Assembly: GCF_001482285.1 (NCBI RefSeq)
Contig: NZ_LOEP01000032.1
Span: 38,141-102,140, forward strand
Source: Haloferax sp. Q22
GTDB taxonomy: Archaea; Halobacteriota; Halobacteria; Halobacteriales; Haloferacaceae
Direction of reading: 5' to 3'
Length of the DNA stretch: 64,000 bases
The first letter of the stretch is position 1; the number at the start of each line of letters is the position of its first letter. Shown in pieces: positions 42,344 through 50,783 of the stretch. The notes beneath the pieces are model-generated. The model was not told the DNA's origin. It searched no databases and was given only the letters and a program-made list of their open reading frames with translations. Position numbers and translations under genes: made by a program.

Positions 42344-43270
42344 ATGAAACTCCGACGAGCCATCGGACTGGCCGCAGCGGGCGTCGGTCTCGCCGCCGCG
42401 ACCAACGCCGCCCTCTCGAAACGCGTGGGCCCTCTCGAACCGCCGCTCTCCGGAAACCACGGGACGTATCGCTGGCGCGGCATGGACGTGTCGTACGTCG
42501 AAGCCGGCGACGAGGACGACCCGACGCTCGTCCTCTTCCACGGTATCAACGCCGCGGGGTCGTCCGGCGAGTTCCGCGAGGTGTTCTCGGCCCTCGCCGA
42601 GGACTACCACGTCGTCGCGCCCGACCTCCCCGGGTTCGGGCTTTCGGACCGGCCGGCGCTATACTACTCGCCCGCGCTCTACGAGGACTTCGTCGGCGAC
42701 TTCCTCGCCGAATACGACGACCCGGCGGTCGTCGCCTCGTCGCTCACCGCGGCCTACGCCGTCGCCGCCGCGGAGCGAGACGACGTGTCCGTCTCGCGGT
42801 TCGTCCTCGTCTGTCCCACGTCGCGCGGCGGTCCTGACCCGAAGGAGTGGCTCCGCGAACTCGTCCGCGCGCCGGTCGTCGGCGAGGCGCTGTTCAACGT
42901 CATCGCCTCCCGACCGTCGATTCGCTACTTCAACGCCGACCACGGCTACTACGACCCCGAGAAGGCGGGCGAGGAGTGGCAGGAGTACGAGTGGCGCACC
43001 GCTCACCAAGAGGGCGCGCGCTTCGCGCCGGCGTCGTTCATCTCCGGCTACCTCAACACCGACATCGACCTCGCGGCGGCGCTGTCAGACCTCGACGTGC
43101 CGACGACGCTCGTCTGGGGCCGCGAGAGCGACATCACACCACTGAAGCGGGGTCGAGACCTTGCGGACGCGGCGGACTGCACGCTTGTCGTCTTCGACGA
43201 CGCGATGTTGCTCCCGCACGTCGAGTTCCCGAACGCCTTCGTCGACACCGTCCGCGACGCCCTCGACTGA
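42344..43270 (+). CDS. Alpha/beta-fold hydrolase
   Basis: 308 residues. After a short hydrophobic N-terminus (RAIGLAAAGVGLAAATNAAL), the hydrolase core contains LVLFHGINAAGSS and DLPGFGLSDRP. The nucleophile elbow is atypical: VVASSLTAAYA rather than GxSxG, retaining the Ser. The acid/base residues would be in LVWGRESDITPLK and LLPHVEFP. The N-terminal hydrophobic stretch may be a membrane anchor. Substrate unknown. The ATG at 42344 follows a TATA-like sequence (GAATTAAGG) ~30 bp upstream. Confidence 0.85.
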   Translation: MKLRRAIGLAAAGVGLAAATNAALSKRVGPLEPPLSGNHGTYRWRGMDVSYVEAGDEDDPTLVLFHGINAAGSSGEFREVFSALAEDYHVVAPDLPGFGLSDRPALYYSPALYEDFVGDFLAEYDDPAVVASSLTAAYAVAAAERDDVSVSRFVLVCPTSRGGPDPKEWLRELVRAPVVGEALFNVIASRPSIRYFNADHGYYDPEKAGEEWQEYEWRTAHQEGARFAPASFISGYLNTDIDLAAALSDLDVPTTLVWGRESDITPLKRGRDLADAADCTLVVFDDAMLLPHVEFPNAFVDTVRDALD

Positions 43271-43342
43271 ACGGGGCCTACGCCGCGGCCGCGACCACGA
43301 GCCGAACCGACACAACCCGACCCAACCCCCCGAACTGAACCG

Positions 43343-43486
43343 ATGTTCGACTCCCTGTCGCTGTTCTCGTTGTTCCTGTACGGAGCCATCGCGCTCCTCG
43401 CGGTCGGATTCTGGGCGTGGCTCCTCGGTTCGTACGTCTTCGGCTGGCGCTCGCCGCTGGAGGCCGTCGAGGCGCGCGACGAGTAA
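43343..43486 (+). CDS. 47-residue single-pass membrane protein
   Basis: Below the usual length cut-off. The ORF MFDSLSLFSLFLYGAIALLA continues with a hydrophobic helix and ends in a short charged tail (EAVEARDE). Codon use is as GC3-rich as its neighbours. It lies 72 bp after the hydrolase and ends just before the convergent OB-fold gene. It may be an assembly or accessory peptide; no partner is obvious. Confidence 0.6.
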   Translation: MFDSLSLFSLFLYGAIALLAVGFWAWLLGSYVFGWRSPLEAVEARDE

Positions 43487-43500
43487 TTGACCGCGCGGCG

Positions 43501-43881
43501 CTACTCGCTCGCGGGCCGGAACACGAGCAACTGCTCGTCGGTCGTCGCGTTCTCGCCCACGCCGACCGAGACGGTCGTGCCGAGGTCGACCTCGTCGGCG
43601 GGGAGGTCGCGAACGACGCCCGTGAGTTTGACGGGGCCGAACGACGCGATGGCCGTCATGTAGGGCGCTTCGTCGGCGAAGTTCGGCGCGGGGACGTGGA
43701 CCTCGGTGAACGTGAGTATCTCGCCCGTCTCCGGGAGCGGTTTCGCCGTCAACTCGGCCGCGCCGCAGTGCGGGCAGGAGCGCCGCGGCGGGAGCGAGCC
43801 GTGACCGTCGGGACACGCGAGGTAGTAGCCCTCCCCGTCCGCGATTGCGGCCAGCCACTCGTCGTAGCCGGTGTCGGTCAT
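43501..43881 (-). CDS. DUF35-type zinc-ribbon OB-fold protein, thiolase partner
   Basis: 126 residues. An N-terminal rubredoxin-like zinc ribbon with CPDG and CPHCG, then an OB fold (GEILTFTEVHVPAPN, LTGVVRDLPADEVDLGTTVSV). DUF35 proteins bridge acetoacetyl-CoA thiolase and HMG-CoA synthase in archaea, or assist other thiolases. The ATG overlaps the stop of the adjacent thiolase gene by 4 nt, so the two subunits are made together. Confidence 0.9.
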   Translation of the reverse strand: MTDTGYDEWLAAIADGEGYYLACPDGHGSLPPRRSCPHCGAAELTAKPLPETGEILTFTEVHVPAPNFADEAPYMTAIASFGPVKLTGVVRDLPADEVDLGTTVSVGVGENATTDEQLLVFRPASE

Positions 43882-45044
43882 CGGTCCACCTCCAAGACGT
43901 GGACGACCGCGCTGGCGACGGTCCCACCCGCGTTGTGGGTGACGCCGACCCGAGCGTCGGGGACGGCGTCGCTGTTGCCGTGGTCGCCGCGGAGGAGTTT
44001 CGTCATCTCGACGATTTGGGCGGTCCCCGTCGCGCCCACGGGGTGACCCTTCGCCTTGAGACCGCCCGAGAGGTTCACCGGGAGGTCGCCGTCGCGGGTC
44101 GTCTCGCCGCGGGCGGCCGCGCCGACTCCCTCGCCGTGGTCGTAGAGGCCGAGCGATTCGAGCGCGAGCACCTCGGCGATGGTGAAGCAGTCGTGGACCT
44201 CGGCCACGTCCACGTCGTCGGGGGCGATTCCGGCGTCCGCGTAGGCGGCATCGGCGGCTTTCGTCGCGGCGGGCGTCCGCGCGAGGTGCGGCCTGTCTTG
44301 GAGCGCGGCCTTGTCGCCGCCCTGTCCCGACCCGGTGACGGTGACGGGGGCGTCGAGGCCGTGGCGCTCGGCGTAGTCGTCGCTGACGAGGACGACCGCG
44401 CTCGCGCCGTCGGTGATGGGACAGGCGTCGTAGAGAGTGAGCGGGTCGGCGACGACGGGGCTTTCGAGCGCGTCTTCGACCGTGATTTCGCGGTGGAACT
44501 GCGCGTAGTCGTTCTGCATCGCGTTGGCGTGGTTCTTCACCGCGATGTGCGCGAGGTCCTCGCTGTCGCCGCCGAAGGCGTCGAAGTACGCGCGAGCCAT
44601 GAGCGCGTACGCGCCGGGGAACGTGACCCCCGCGCGGACCTCGAACAGTTCGTCCGCGGCAATGGCGAGCGACTGGGTCACCTCGGCGGTCCCGAGGTTG
44701 TTCATGCGCTCCATGCCGCCGGCGAGGACCACGTCGGCCGCGCCGCTCCGAATCGTCGCGACTGCCTGCCGGAAGGCGACGCCCGCGGAGGCGCAGGCCT
44801 GCTCGTAGCGGGTCGCGGGGCAGTCGAGGCCGGCGGCCTCGGCCATGACCGGCCCCTGATGGCCCTGCTTCTCGGCGAGTTCGCCCATGAAGTTGCCGTA
44901 GAAGATTTCCTCGTAGTCGTCGCGGGAGACGCCGGCGTCCTCGCGGGCGGCGAGGGCGGCCTCCGCGAACAGGTCGCGGCCGGTTCGCTCGGGGTGACTG
45001 CCGAACTTCGTCAGTCCGACCCCGGCGATTCGCACGTCAGTCAT
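43878..45044 (-). CDS. Archaeal thiolase (SCP-x/acetyl-CoA acetyltransferase-like)
   Basis: 388 residues. The start MTDVRIAGVGLTKFG is typical for this thiolase subfamily. The nucleophile Cys is in RYEQACASAGVAF, with EVHDCFTIAEV and GGLKAKGHPVGATG providing the His/Cys active-site motifs. It lacks the second Cys arrangement of biosynthetic PhaA-type enzymes and requires an OB-fold partner, whose gene overlaps. It may serve mevalonate synthesis or fatty-acid degradation. Upstream in-frame sequence to 46514 is an artefact of the strand's open frame. Confidence 0.92.
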   Translation of the reverse strand: MTDVRIAGVGLTKFGSHPERTGRDLFAEAALAAREDAGVSRDDYEEIFYGNFMGELAEKQGHQGPVMAEAAGLDCPATRYEQACASAGVAFRQAVATIRSGAADVVLAGGMERMNNLGTAEVTQSLAIAADELFEVRAGVTFPGAYALMARAYFDAFGGDSEDLAHIAVKNHANAMQNDYAQFHREITVEDALESPVVADPLTLYDACPITDGASAVVLVSDDYAERHGLDAPVTVTGSGQGGDKAALQDRPHLARTPAATKAADAAYADAGIAPDDVDVAEVHDCFTIAEVLALESLGLYDHGEGVGAAARGETTRDGDLPVNLSGGLKAKGHPVGATGTAQIVEMTKLLRGDHGNSDAVPDARVGVTHNAGGTVASAVVHVLEVDR

Positions 45045-45245
45045 GAATGAACGTACGTGATAGATGGTCCTTGAACCTGCCGTTCGTCTGTGAACCGAAC
45101 CACGATTCGCACCCGTTCGCTCGCTCTCGCGGCCGCGACGCCTCGACGCGGGTGTCTCGCCGGTGTCGGTCGATTCCACCACCACATCTCCTCCGAGTTT
45201 TCGACTCATCGCAACGGTTACCACGGCCCCGCGAGACGGTCCACT

Positions 45246-46553
45246 ATGAGTGACTGGATAGGCGACACGTTCACCAGCGAGGTCGGCTGGAACCACCTGG
45301 AGACGCTCGTCGACATCGGCAACCGAATGGCCGGTTCGCCGGGCGAGCGCGAGGCGATGGAGGCGACCCGAGACGCCCTCGAACGCGTCGGCGCGCGCAA
45401 CGCTCGCATCGACCCCTTCGAGATTCAGGGCTGGGAACGCGGCGACAGCGCCGTCTACGCCGCCGACACCACGCAGGACTGCATCGCGCTCCCGCGCAGT
45501 CCCGCCGGCACCGCGAGCGGCGAACTGGTCGACCTCGGCTACGGCCTGCCCGAGGACTTCGACCGCGACCTCTCGGGGAAGGTCGTCGTCGTCTCCACGA
45601 CGGTACCCGACCACTACGACCGCTTCATCCACCGCCGCGAGAAGTACTACTACGCCGTTGAGGCCGGCGCGGCCGCGTTCGTCTTCGCCAACCACGTCCC
45701 CGGCCAACTCCCGCCCACGGGGAGCGTCGGCACCGCCGAAGCGCCTATCGGGGACATCCCCGCGGTCGGCGTGAGCAAGGAGGTCGGCGCGCGCCTCCGC
45801 CGCCGGTTCGACGGCGACGAGGTGACCGTCGACGTGACCTGCGAGACGCCCGCGGCCGAAAGCGGGAACGTCCACGCCGAACTCGGCCCCGACACCGACG
45901 AGGAGGTGCTCGTCACGAGCCACCTCGACGCCCACGACATCGCCGAGGGCGCGATGGACAACGGCGCGGGCACCGCGATGGTGGTCGAGGTCGCCCGCGC
46001 GCTTGCCGCCCGCGAGGACGAACTCGACACGCGCATCCGTTTCGTCTGCTTTGGCGCGGAGGAAGTCGGCCTCGTCGGCTCCGAGTACGAGGCCGACCGC
46101 CTCGGCGACGCCCGAAACGACGTGAAAGCCATCGTCAACAACGACGGCGTCGTCGCCGGGCGGACGCTCAAGCTCACGACTCACGGCTTCGACGAACTCG
46201 AAACCGCCGCCGAGACGGTTGCCGAGCGGTTCGACCACGACGTTTCGACGCTCCCCGAACAGCTCCCCCACAGCGACCACTGGCCGTTCGTCGCTCACGG
46301 CGTCCCGGCGTACATGGTCGGTAGCGAGCAGGAAGGCCGCGGCCGCGGCTGGGGCCACACCCACGCCGACACCATCGAGAAACTGGAGTCGCGGACGCTC
46401 CGCGAGCAAGCGATTCTCCTGACGGAACTGACCGTCGAACTCGCCGACGCAGACCGCGAGATACCCCACGCCGACCCGGCGGACATCGCGGCGGCGCTCG
46501 AAGCCGAAGACCAAGCGGAAGGCATGAAGGTCACCGGCGACTGGCCGTTCTGA
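45246..46553 (+). CDS. M28-family aminopeptidase
   Basis: 435 residues. A PA domain precedes the catalytic part. Zinc ligands are VTSHLDAHDIAEGAMDNGAG (His, Asp), CFGAEEVGLVGSEYE (Glu-Glu catalytic and metal), IVNNDGV (Asp) and HTHADTIEKL (His). No signal peptide is visible at the ATG 45246, so it is intracellular. Family members release N-terminal amino acids. It is divergent from the thiolase gene across ~200 bp with no further ORF. Confidence 0.92.
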   Translation: MSDWIGDTFTSEVGWNHLETLVDIGNRMAGSPGEREAMEATRDALERVGARNARIDPFEIQGWERGDSAVYAADTTQDCIALPRSPAGTASGELVDLGYGLPEDFDRDLSGKVVVVSTTVPDHYDRFIHRREKYYYAVEAGAAAFVFANHVPGQLPPTGSVGTAEAPIGDIPAVGVSKEVGARLRRRFDGDEVTVDVTCETPAAESGNVHAELGPDTDEEVLVTSHLDAHDIAEGAMDNGAGTAMVVEVARALAAREDELDTRIRFVCFGAEEVGLVGSEYEADRLGDARNDVKAIVNNDGVVAGRTLKLTTHGFDELETAAETVAERFDHDVSTLPEQLPHSDHWPFVAHGVPAYMVGSEQEGRGRGWGHTHADTIEKLESRTLREQAILLTELTVELADADREIPHADPADIAAALEAEDQAEGMKVTGDWPF

Positions 46554-46626
46554 GGCGTCGGCGACTCACAGTACCCATCCGGCCCGCCCGGCCCGCGCCG
46601 CCCATCGCCGGACCGAACCACGAGGG

Positions 46627-46634
46627 CTTTTATT
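46627..46634 (+). promoter_or_regulatory. TATA box placing the transcript start at an upstream ORF
   Basis: TTTTATTC lies ~28 bp before the ATG at 46657, which starts an 11-codon ORF rather than the main gene at 46689. Confidence 0.5.
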
Positions 46635-46656
46635 CGCGGCGGCGTAGCACGGGACG

Positions 46657-46692
46657 ATGCTACGGGGGCTCGCCGCAGGTGGACGACGATGA
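46657..46692 (+). CDS. Possible 11-residue leader ORF overlapping the NAD-kinase-like gene
   Basis: ATG CTA CGG GGG encodes MLRGLAAGGRR and ends in a TGA that overlaps the next ATG (ATGA). The promoter geometry puts a leaderless transcript start at this ATG, so ribosomes would translate it first and restart at 46689. Confidence 0.45.
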   Translation: MLRGLAAGGRR

Positions 46693-47420
46693 GATTCGGT
46701 ATCGTCGGTGACGACTCGGTCGCCACCGCCGTCAGAGCGGCCGGTGCGTCGGTCGAACCGGAGCCGGCCGACGCGGACGCCGTCGTCGCCGTCGGCGAGT
46801 CGGCGCTCTCGACGGTCGCACTCGGCTCCGAGTGGTCGTGCCCGGTCGTCCCCGTCGACTGCGGCGCACCGTGGTCGACCCCGCGTCGCGACCTCGAAGC
46901 GCGACTGTCCACGGTCGCCGCGGGCGAGGGTCGGGTCGTCGACCACCCGACGCTCTCGCTCCGCGTCGACGGCGACGCGGCGGGTCGCGCGCTCTTCGAC
47001 GCGATGCTCGTCACGAGCGAACCGGCGCATATCTCCGAGTACGGCGTCGCCCACGCGGAGGCCGCGGTCCCCTTCTCGTCCGAACCGACCGACGAGTCGC
47101 GCGCGGCGGCGCGCTGGACGCCGGTCGACGAGTTCCGCGCCGACGGGGTCGTCGTCGCCACGCCGCTCGGGAGTTTCGGCTACGCGCGCGCCGCGGGCGG
47201 CGCGGTCGTTGGCCCGGCCGCCGGGCTCGCCGTCGTTCCCGTCTCGCCGTACGCGACGCAGACGGACTCGTGGGTTCTTCAACCGCCCGTCCAGCTATCG
47301 GTCGAACGCGACGACGCGCCCGTGTCGCTCGTCGCCGACGACGAGGTCGTCCGGGAAGTCCACCCGTCGGAGTCGGTGGTCATCGACCGCGACGGGAGCG
47401 TTCCGCTTCTCGTCGAGTGA
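46689..47420 (+). CDS. NAD-kinase-like protein with degenerate nucleotide motif
   Basis: 243 residues. The C-terminal half matches NAD kinase (DGVVVATPLGSFGYARAAGG, PVSPYATQT, LQPPVQLSV, VSLVADDEVV). The GGDGT motif that binds ATP/NAD in true kinases should lie ~residue 35, where the sequence is VVAVGESALSTVAL. The protein is also short (typical NadK ~270-300). It is therefore a paralog that may bind nucleotides without kinase activity. Real NAD kinase is presumably elsewhere in the genome. Confidence 0.75.
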   Translation: MRFGIVGDDSVATAVRAAGASVEPEPADADAVVAVGESALSTVALGSEWSCPVVPVDCGAPWSTPRRDLEARLSTVAAGEGRVVDHPTLSLRVDGDAAGRALFDAMLVTSEPAHISEYGVAHAEAAVPFSSEPTDESRAAARWTPVDEFRADGVVVATPLGSFGYARAAGGAVVGPAAGLAVVPVSPYATQTDSWVLQPPVQLSVERDDAPVSLVADDEVVREVHPSESVVIDRDGSVPLLVE

Positions 47421-47536
47421 GCGCCTCGCTCGGCCGTGATTTCGGACCCCGAGCGGTGGCGCTCGGCGTCGTCGAAAATACGTGTTCCTCGTGAGCAGTG
47501 CGAACGCGGCGACGCGGAGAAGAAAGCGCCGCGAGC

Positions 47537-47980
47537 TTAGACGATGAGGTTCCAGTAGTCCGCGACGAGGAAGAAGAGGCTCTGGAACGCCGCGTACAGG
47601 AGCACGAGCGTCGCGGCGACGAGCGAGCCGTTCGGGCGTTCGAGCGGCTTGTCGGTGCGGGCTTCGACTTTGCGCGCTTCGAACTCGAAGAAGTCGGTGA
47701 CGAACATCCCGACGACCAGCACGGTCAGCACCATGCCGCCGTGCGGCTCGACGAGCAGGTAGAGGAACGAGGTCAGGACGAGCGCGCCCGAACTAATCGA
47801 GTGCGGGAGGTACCGGGAGATGGCCTCCTCACCGCCTTCCTCGGCCTGCTTGACGTGCGACCGGTGACCGAGGAAGCGCGTCGCGAAGTTCGCAAGCACG
47901 AGCACGAGCGCCACGTGCGGGACGACCGGTTCGACCGCCGCCAACTGGTCGAGCGGAACGAGGAACTGTAGTGGGTGCAT
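47537..47980 (-). CDS. Multi-pass membrane protein, cytochrome b operon (probable DUF7313)
   Basis: 147 residues with four transmembrane helices (VALVLVLANFATRFL, GALVLTSFLYLLVE, VLTVLVVGMFVTDFF, LVAATLVLLYAAFQSLFFLV). A region of charged residues separates helices one and two. No haem or metal ligand pattern. It lies downstream of the pet genes on the same strand (137-bp gap) and may be an accessory subunit of the respiratory complex, or independently transcribed. Confidence 0.75.
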   Translation of the reverse strand: MHPLQFLVPLDQLAAVEPVVPHVALVLVLANFATRFLGHRSHVKQAEEGGEEAISRYLPHSISSGALVLTSFLYLLVEPHGGMVLTVLVVGMFVTDFFEFEARKVEARTDKPLERPNGSLVAATLVLLYAAFQSLFFLVADYWNLIV

Positions 47981-48117
47981 ACAGGACCGTCGGAGCGAGA
48001 CTCATTAGAGTTTTTCCAATCCGACGCGGGACGCGGCGGGGAGTGCACCCGCTATCGTGAGGGACGTTTCGGCGATTCGAATCGAGATGAGAGGAGAACG
48101 GCCCGCGCCGCGTCAGC

Positions 48118-48399
48118 TTACTGCGCGTTGCGGCGCTCTTCGAGCGCGGACATGATCTGGTGACCCGCCGGGATGAGCACCCAGAAGGTGAGCGCGCCGA
48201 GAAGCGCGAACCAGAGGAACACGTCCATCAGCGTGACGGCGATGATGTTGAACAGTCCCTCGGTCGCGCCGGACGACAGCGGCTCGATGAGCTGTTGTGT
48301 GCTCTCGAAACTGCTCGTCCGGTACCACGACGCGAGCACCAGCCACGCGAGTCCGGACCCGGTCAGGATACCCAGACCCTTGATGAATTCGTCAGCCAT
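48118..48399 (-). CDS. Two-helix membrane protein of the cytochrome b operon (probable DUF7314)
   Basis: 93 residues: helices GSGLAWLVLASWYRT and FLWFALLGALTFWVLI, with a soluble loop in between and a basic C-terminus. Its start overlaps the 3' end of the next upstream gene by 8 nt. No known motif; probably a small complex subunit. Confidence 0.75.
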   Translation of the reverse strand: MADEFIKGLGILTGSGLAWLVLASWYRTSSFESTQQLIEPLSSGATEGLFNIIAVTLMDVFLWFALLGALTFWVLIPAGHQIMSALEERRNAQ

Positions 48400-48781
48400 T
48401 GTTCGAGTCTTCGCCGGAGTCCTCTTGAGACTTTCCCATTCCTTGGGCGCGAAATCGGGTGCCGAGCGTGTAGACGACCGCGCCGAACGCGATGATGCCG
48501 AGTCCGAAGACCGCGAGGGCCGTGCTCAGCAGACCGTCGGCGACGCCGATTCCGAGCGCGCCGAGCGCGCCCGCGATGACCGCACGGAGCGCGCTCACCT
48601 GCAGCGTCGCGGCGTCGAGGAAGACGAAGCCGAGGACCACGCTGACGACGGCGATGAGCGTCGAGAAGACGGTAATCGTCTTGTAGAGCCGCATGGGGAC
48701 GACGATGTCGCGCCGGCCGCGGCGTCCGCGCCGCGCCCCGTCGGCGTCGCCGGTTCGACCGGTTGCGTCGCTATCTGTCAT
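48392..48781 (-). CDS. Three-helix membrane protein of the cytochrome b operon (probable DUF7315)
   Basis: 129 residues. A short basic N-terminal region (RRGRRGRRDIVVPMRLYK) precedes three hydrophobic helices. No ligands are visible. It lies 39 bp after petD, and its 3' end overlaps the downstream gene. The operon position suggests an accessory or assembly subunit. Confidence 0.75.
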   Translation of the reverse strand: MTDSDATGRTGDADGARRGRRGRRDIVVPMRLYKTITVFSTLIAVVSVVLGFVFLDAATLQVSALRAVIAGALGALGIGVADGLLSTALAVFGLGIIAFGAVVYTLGTRFRAQGMGKSQEDSGEDSNNG

Positions 48782-48820
48782 TAGTGACGCTAAGAAGGGA
48801 CGGTTGGTAGTGGTTCCGCT

Positions 48821-49585
48821 CTATTTCGGCGGGCGAAGCCGGTAGTAGCGGCGGTTGAGGTTGTACATGTACCCCTCGCGCATCGTCTTCAGTATCGCGT
48901 AGGTGATGGTCCCGAAGACGAACGGGAGCAGGAACGTCAGGTCGAACAGCAGGTCGACGTTCATCGGCATGAGGTTCTTGATGGCCAGAAGCGAGATGGT
49001 CATCGCGAACACCACGCCGAAGACGCCGACTGCGGACCAGAACGGCTGCTCGACGGGTCGCCGGGCCGAGCCCTTGTTGAGGAAGGGCACGATAGCGATG
49101 AAGCCGACGACGACGCCGTTCGCCAGCACGCCGTAGGTGCGGTCGGCCATCAGCTTCTGTCCGCCGAGGATGGCCAGTTCGGGGTTCAGCGGGTTGAGCT
49201 TGAGCAGGCCGAACGACCAGTAGAGATACCAGTCGGGCAGGATAATCGCCGGGGTACTCGACGGATTCGCGGGGTTGCCGATGTGCGGCGGCATGGTCGC
49301 CGAGAGGAACAGAATCATCCCGACGAAGAACGACGCAATCGAGAGGTTACGGACGGTCTCGTGGGGCCACGTGGGGAACGCCAGCACGTCGCGTTCGACG
49401 TAGTCGGACTCCGTGCGGAGGTCCTGGTCTTCACGACGTGCGCGCTCGAAGTACTCGTAGGTGAGCCGGGAGAGCCCCGTCTTGCGAGCCTTGCGCTCGC
49501 TCCACGTGGGCGTCTCGTCGTCCGGGGCCACGATGCCCGCGCCGTCGGATCGAATCTCCTCGTTTTCGGGTTCGTTGTCGCTCAT
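48821..49585 (-). CDS. petD: Cytochrome b C-terminal subunit (PetD-like, subunit IV)
   Basis: 254 residues. After a ~70-residue soluble N-terminus are four transmembrane helices. The quinol-oxidation motif, PEWY in most bc complexes, reads PDWYLYWSFG here, a variant associated with low-potential quinones such as menaquinone. This is subunit IV of a split cytochrome b, with its partner directly upstream. The ATG at 49585 is chosen over an in-frame start three codons earlier. Confidence 0.92.
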   Translation of the reverse strand: MSDNEPENEEIRSDGAGIVAPDDETPTWSERKARKTGLSRLTYEYFERARREDQDLRTESDYVERDVLAFPTWPHETVRNLSIASFFVGMILFLSATMPPHIGNPANPSSTPAIILPDWYLYWSFGLLKLNPLNPELAILGGQKLMADRTYGVLANGVVVGFIAIVPFLNKGSARRPVEQPFWSAVGVFGVVFAMTISLLAIKNLMPMNVDLLFDLTFLLPFVFGTITYAILKTMREGYMYNLNRRYYRLRPPK

Positions 49586-49595
49586 GATTGTCACC

Positions 49596-50390
49596 TCAGT
49601 GCGGCTCCGCGATGCCCTGCACCCACACGATGCCGATGTGGATCGCGATGAGCGTCGTCACGACGAACGGGAGCAGGAACACGTGGATGATGTACATGCG
49701 CTGTAGCGTCGACTGGCTCAGCGAGAAGCCGCCGAACAGGAGCTGTGCGACCCACTCACCGGCGAGGGGGACCGACAGCGACATCTCGACGCCGATCTGC
49801 CCCGCCCAGTAGGCTAGCTGGTCCCACGGGAGGAGGTATCCGGTGTACCCGAACACCATCGTCAGGCTGATCAGGACGATGCCGAGAAGCCAGTTCAGCT
49901 CGCGGGGTTCCTTGTACGACCCCGTGAAGTAGACACGGAGCATGTGCAAGAACACGGCCGCGACCATGACCTGCGCCGCCCAGCGGTGGACGGAGCGGAG
50001 CATGAAGCCGAACTGCAGGTCGCGCATGATGAATTCGATACTGCTGTAGGCCGTCGTGGGGTCACCGGTCGTCGCCGGGGAGTAGTAGAACCCGAGAAGG
50101 GCACCACTGATCGCCGCGACGACGTACGCGAGCGTCGAGAACAAGCCGAGCGTGTACAGGGGGTACCAGTACCAGAACTTGTTGTCGAGGTTGTACTGCT
50201 CGGTGTGGCTCTTCGGCATCTGGAGGTTGACTCGGTAGTAGAGCGTCTCCAGAAGTTCCAGATAATCGACGATGCGGAGTCGCTTATCCAGCCAGATGAG
50301 CGTGGTGAGGAAGGTGGCCTCGACCGGGGTGAGGTCCTTCTTTTTCATCCAGGCCTTGTGGTCGTAGTCGTCTTTGCGTTCGAGACTCAT
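49596..50390 (-). CDS. petB: Cytochrome b N-terminal subunit (PetB-like)
   Basis: 264 residues. Four transmembrane helices carry the two pairs of haem-b His ligands: RSVHRWAAQVMVAAVFLHML in the second helix and MYIIHVFLLPFVVTTLIAIH in the fourth, plus a Trp/Pro-rich quinone region (GYTGYLLPWDQLAYWA). It forms the di-haem core of a bc/b6f-type quinol oxidase. The next gene starts 10 bp downstream. No Rieske or cytochrome c1 gene is present in the operon. Confidence 0.95.
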   Translation of the reverse strand: MSLERKDDYDHKAWMKKKDLTPVEATFLTTLIWLDKRLRIVDYLELLETLYYRVNLQMPKSHTEQYNLDNKFWYWYPLYTLGLFSTLAYVVAAISGALLGFYYSPATTGDPTTAYSSIEFIMRDLQFGFMLRSVHRWAAQVMVAAVFLHMLRVYFTGSYKEPRELNWLLGIVLISLTMVFGYTGYLLPWDQLAYWAGQIGVEMSLSVPLAGEWVAQLLFGGFSLSQSTLQRMYIIHVFLLPFVVTTLIAIHIGIVWVQGIAEPH

Positions 50391-50393
50391 GGT

Positions 50394-50783
50394 TTATCGC
50401 TTGTAGTAGGGGTACACCGCGCGTTTGACCTGTTCCCACGCGTCATCGCTGCTGAAGGTGACACCGTCGACGTCCTCCTCGCGGACGTAGAGGTCTTCCC
50501 ACTTGCGACGCCGCTTTTTGACGATCATCACGTCGGGGAGGAACTCCTTGCGGTACAGCGCGAGGATGAACGCGAGGTCCACGAAGATGACGGCGAGGAC
50601 GCCGCCGAGGAACATGTTCCCCGTGTCCGTCAGTCCCCACCCGGAGACGAAGCCGTAGGTGAAGAGAAACACGAACACGACCTCGATAATCGTCAGGAGG
50701 ACGATTGCGATGGCCGCTGCGGTGCTCTCTCGCGCCGGTTCGTATCGGTGAATATCGCCGTATGTGCTGCCGGTCGAAGACAT
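50394..50783 (-). CDS. Membrane protein of the cytochrome b operon (probable DUF7318)
   Basis: 129 residues with two helices (AAAIAIVLLTIIEVVFVFLF, MFLGGVLAVIFVDLAFILAL) and a basic cytoplasmic part (KKRRRKWEDLYVRE). It starts where the halocyanin gene ends (shared base) and ends 3 bp before petB. Conserved in haloarchaea beside petB as far as I recall; function unknown, likely a complex subunit. Confidence 0.78.
   Translation of the reverse strand: MSSTGSTYGDIHRYEPARESTAAAIAIVLLTIIEVVFVFLFTYGFVSGWGLTDTGNMFLGGVLAVIFVDLAFILALYRKEFLPDVMIVKKRRRKWEDLYVREEDVDGVTFSSDDAWEQVKRAVYPYYKR

Noticed and set aside
45045-45245. Possible gene in the thiolase/M28 intergenic region
   Set aside because: An in-frame upstream extension exists, but its translation is Arg/His-rich and lacks any motif.
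45045-46514. Extension of the thiolase frame
   Set aside because: Antisense to the M28 peptidase gene; the thiolase family begins at MTDVRIAG.
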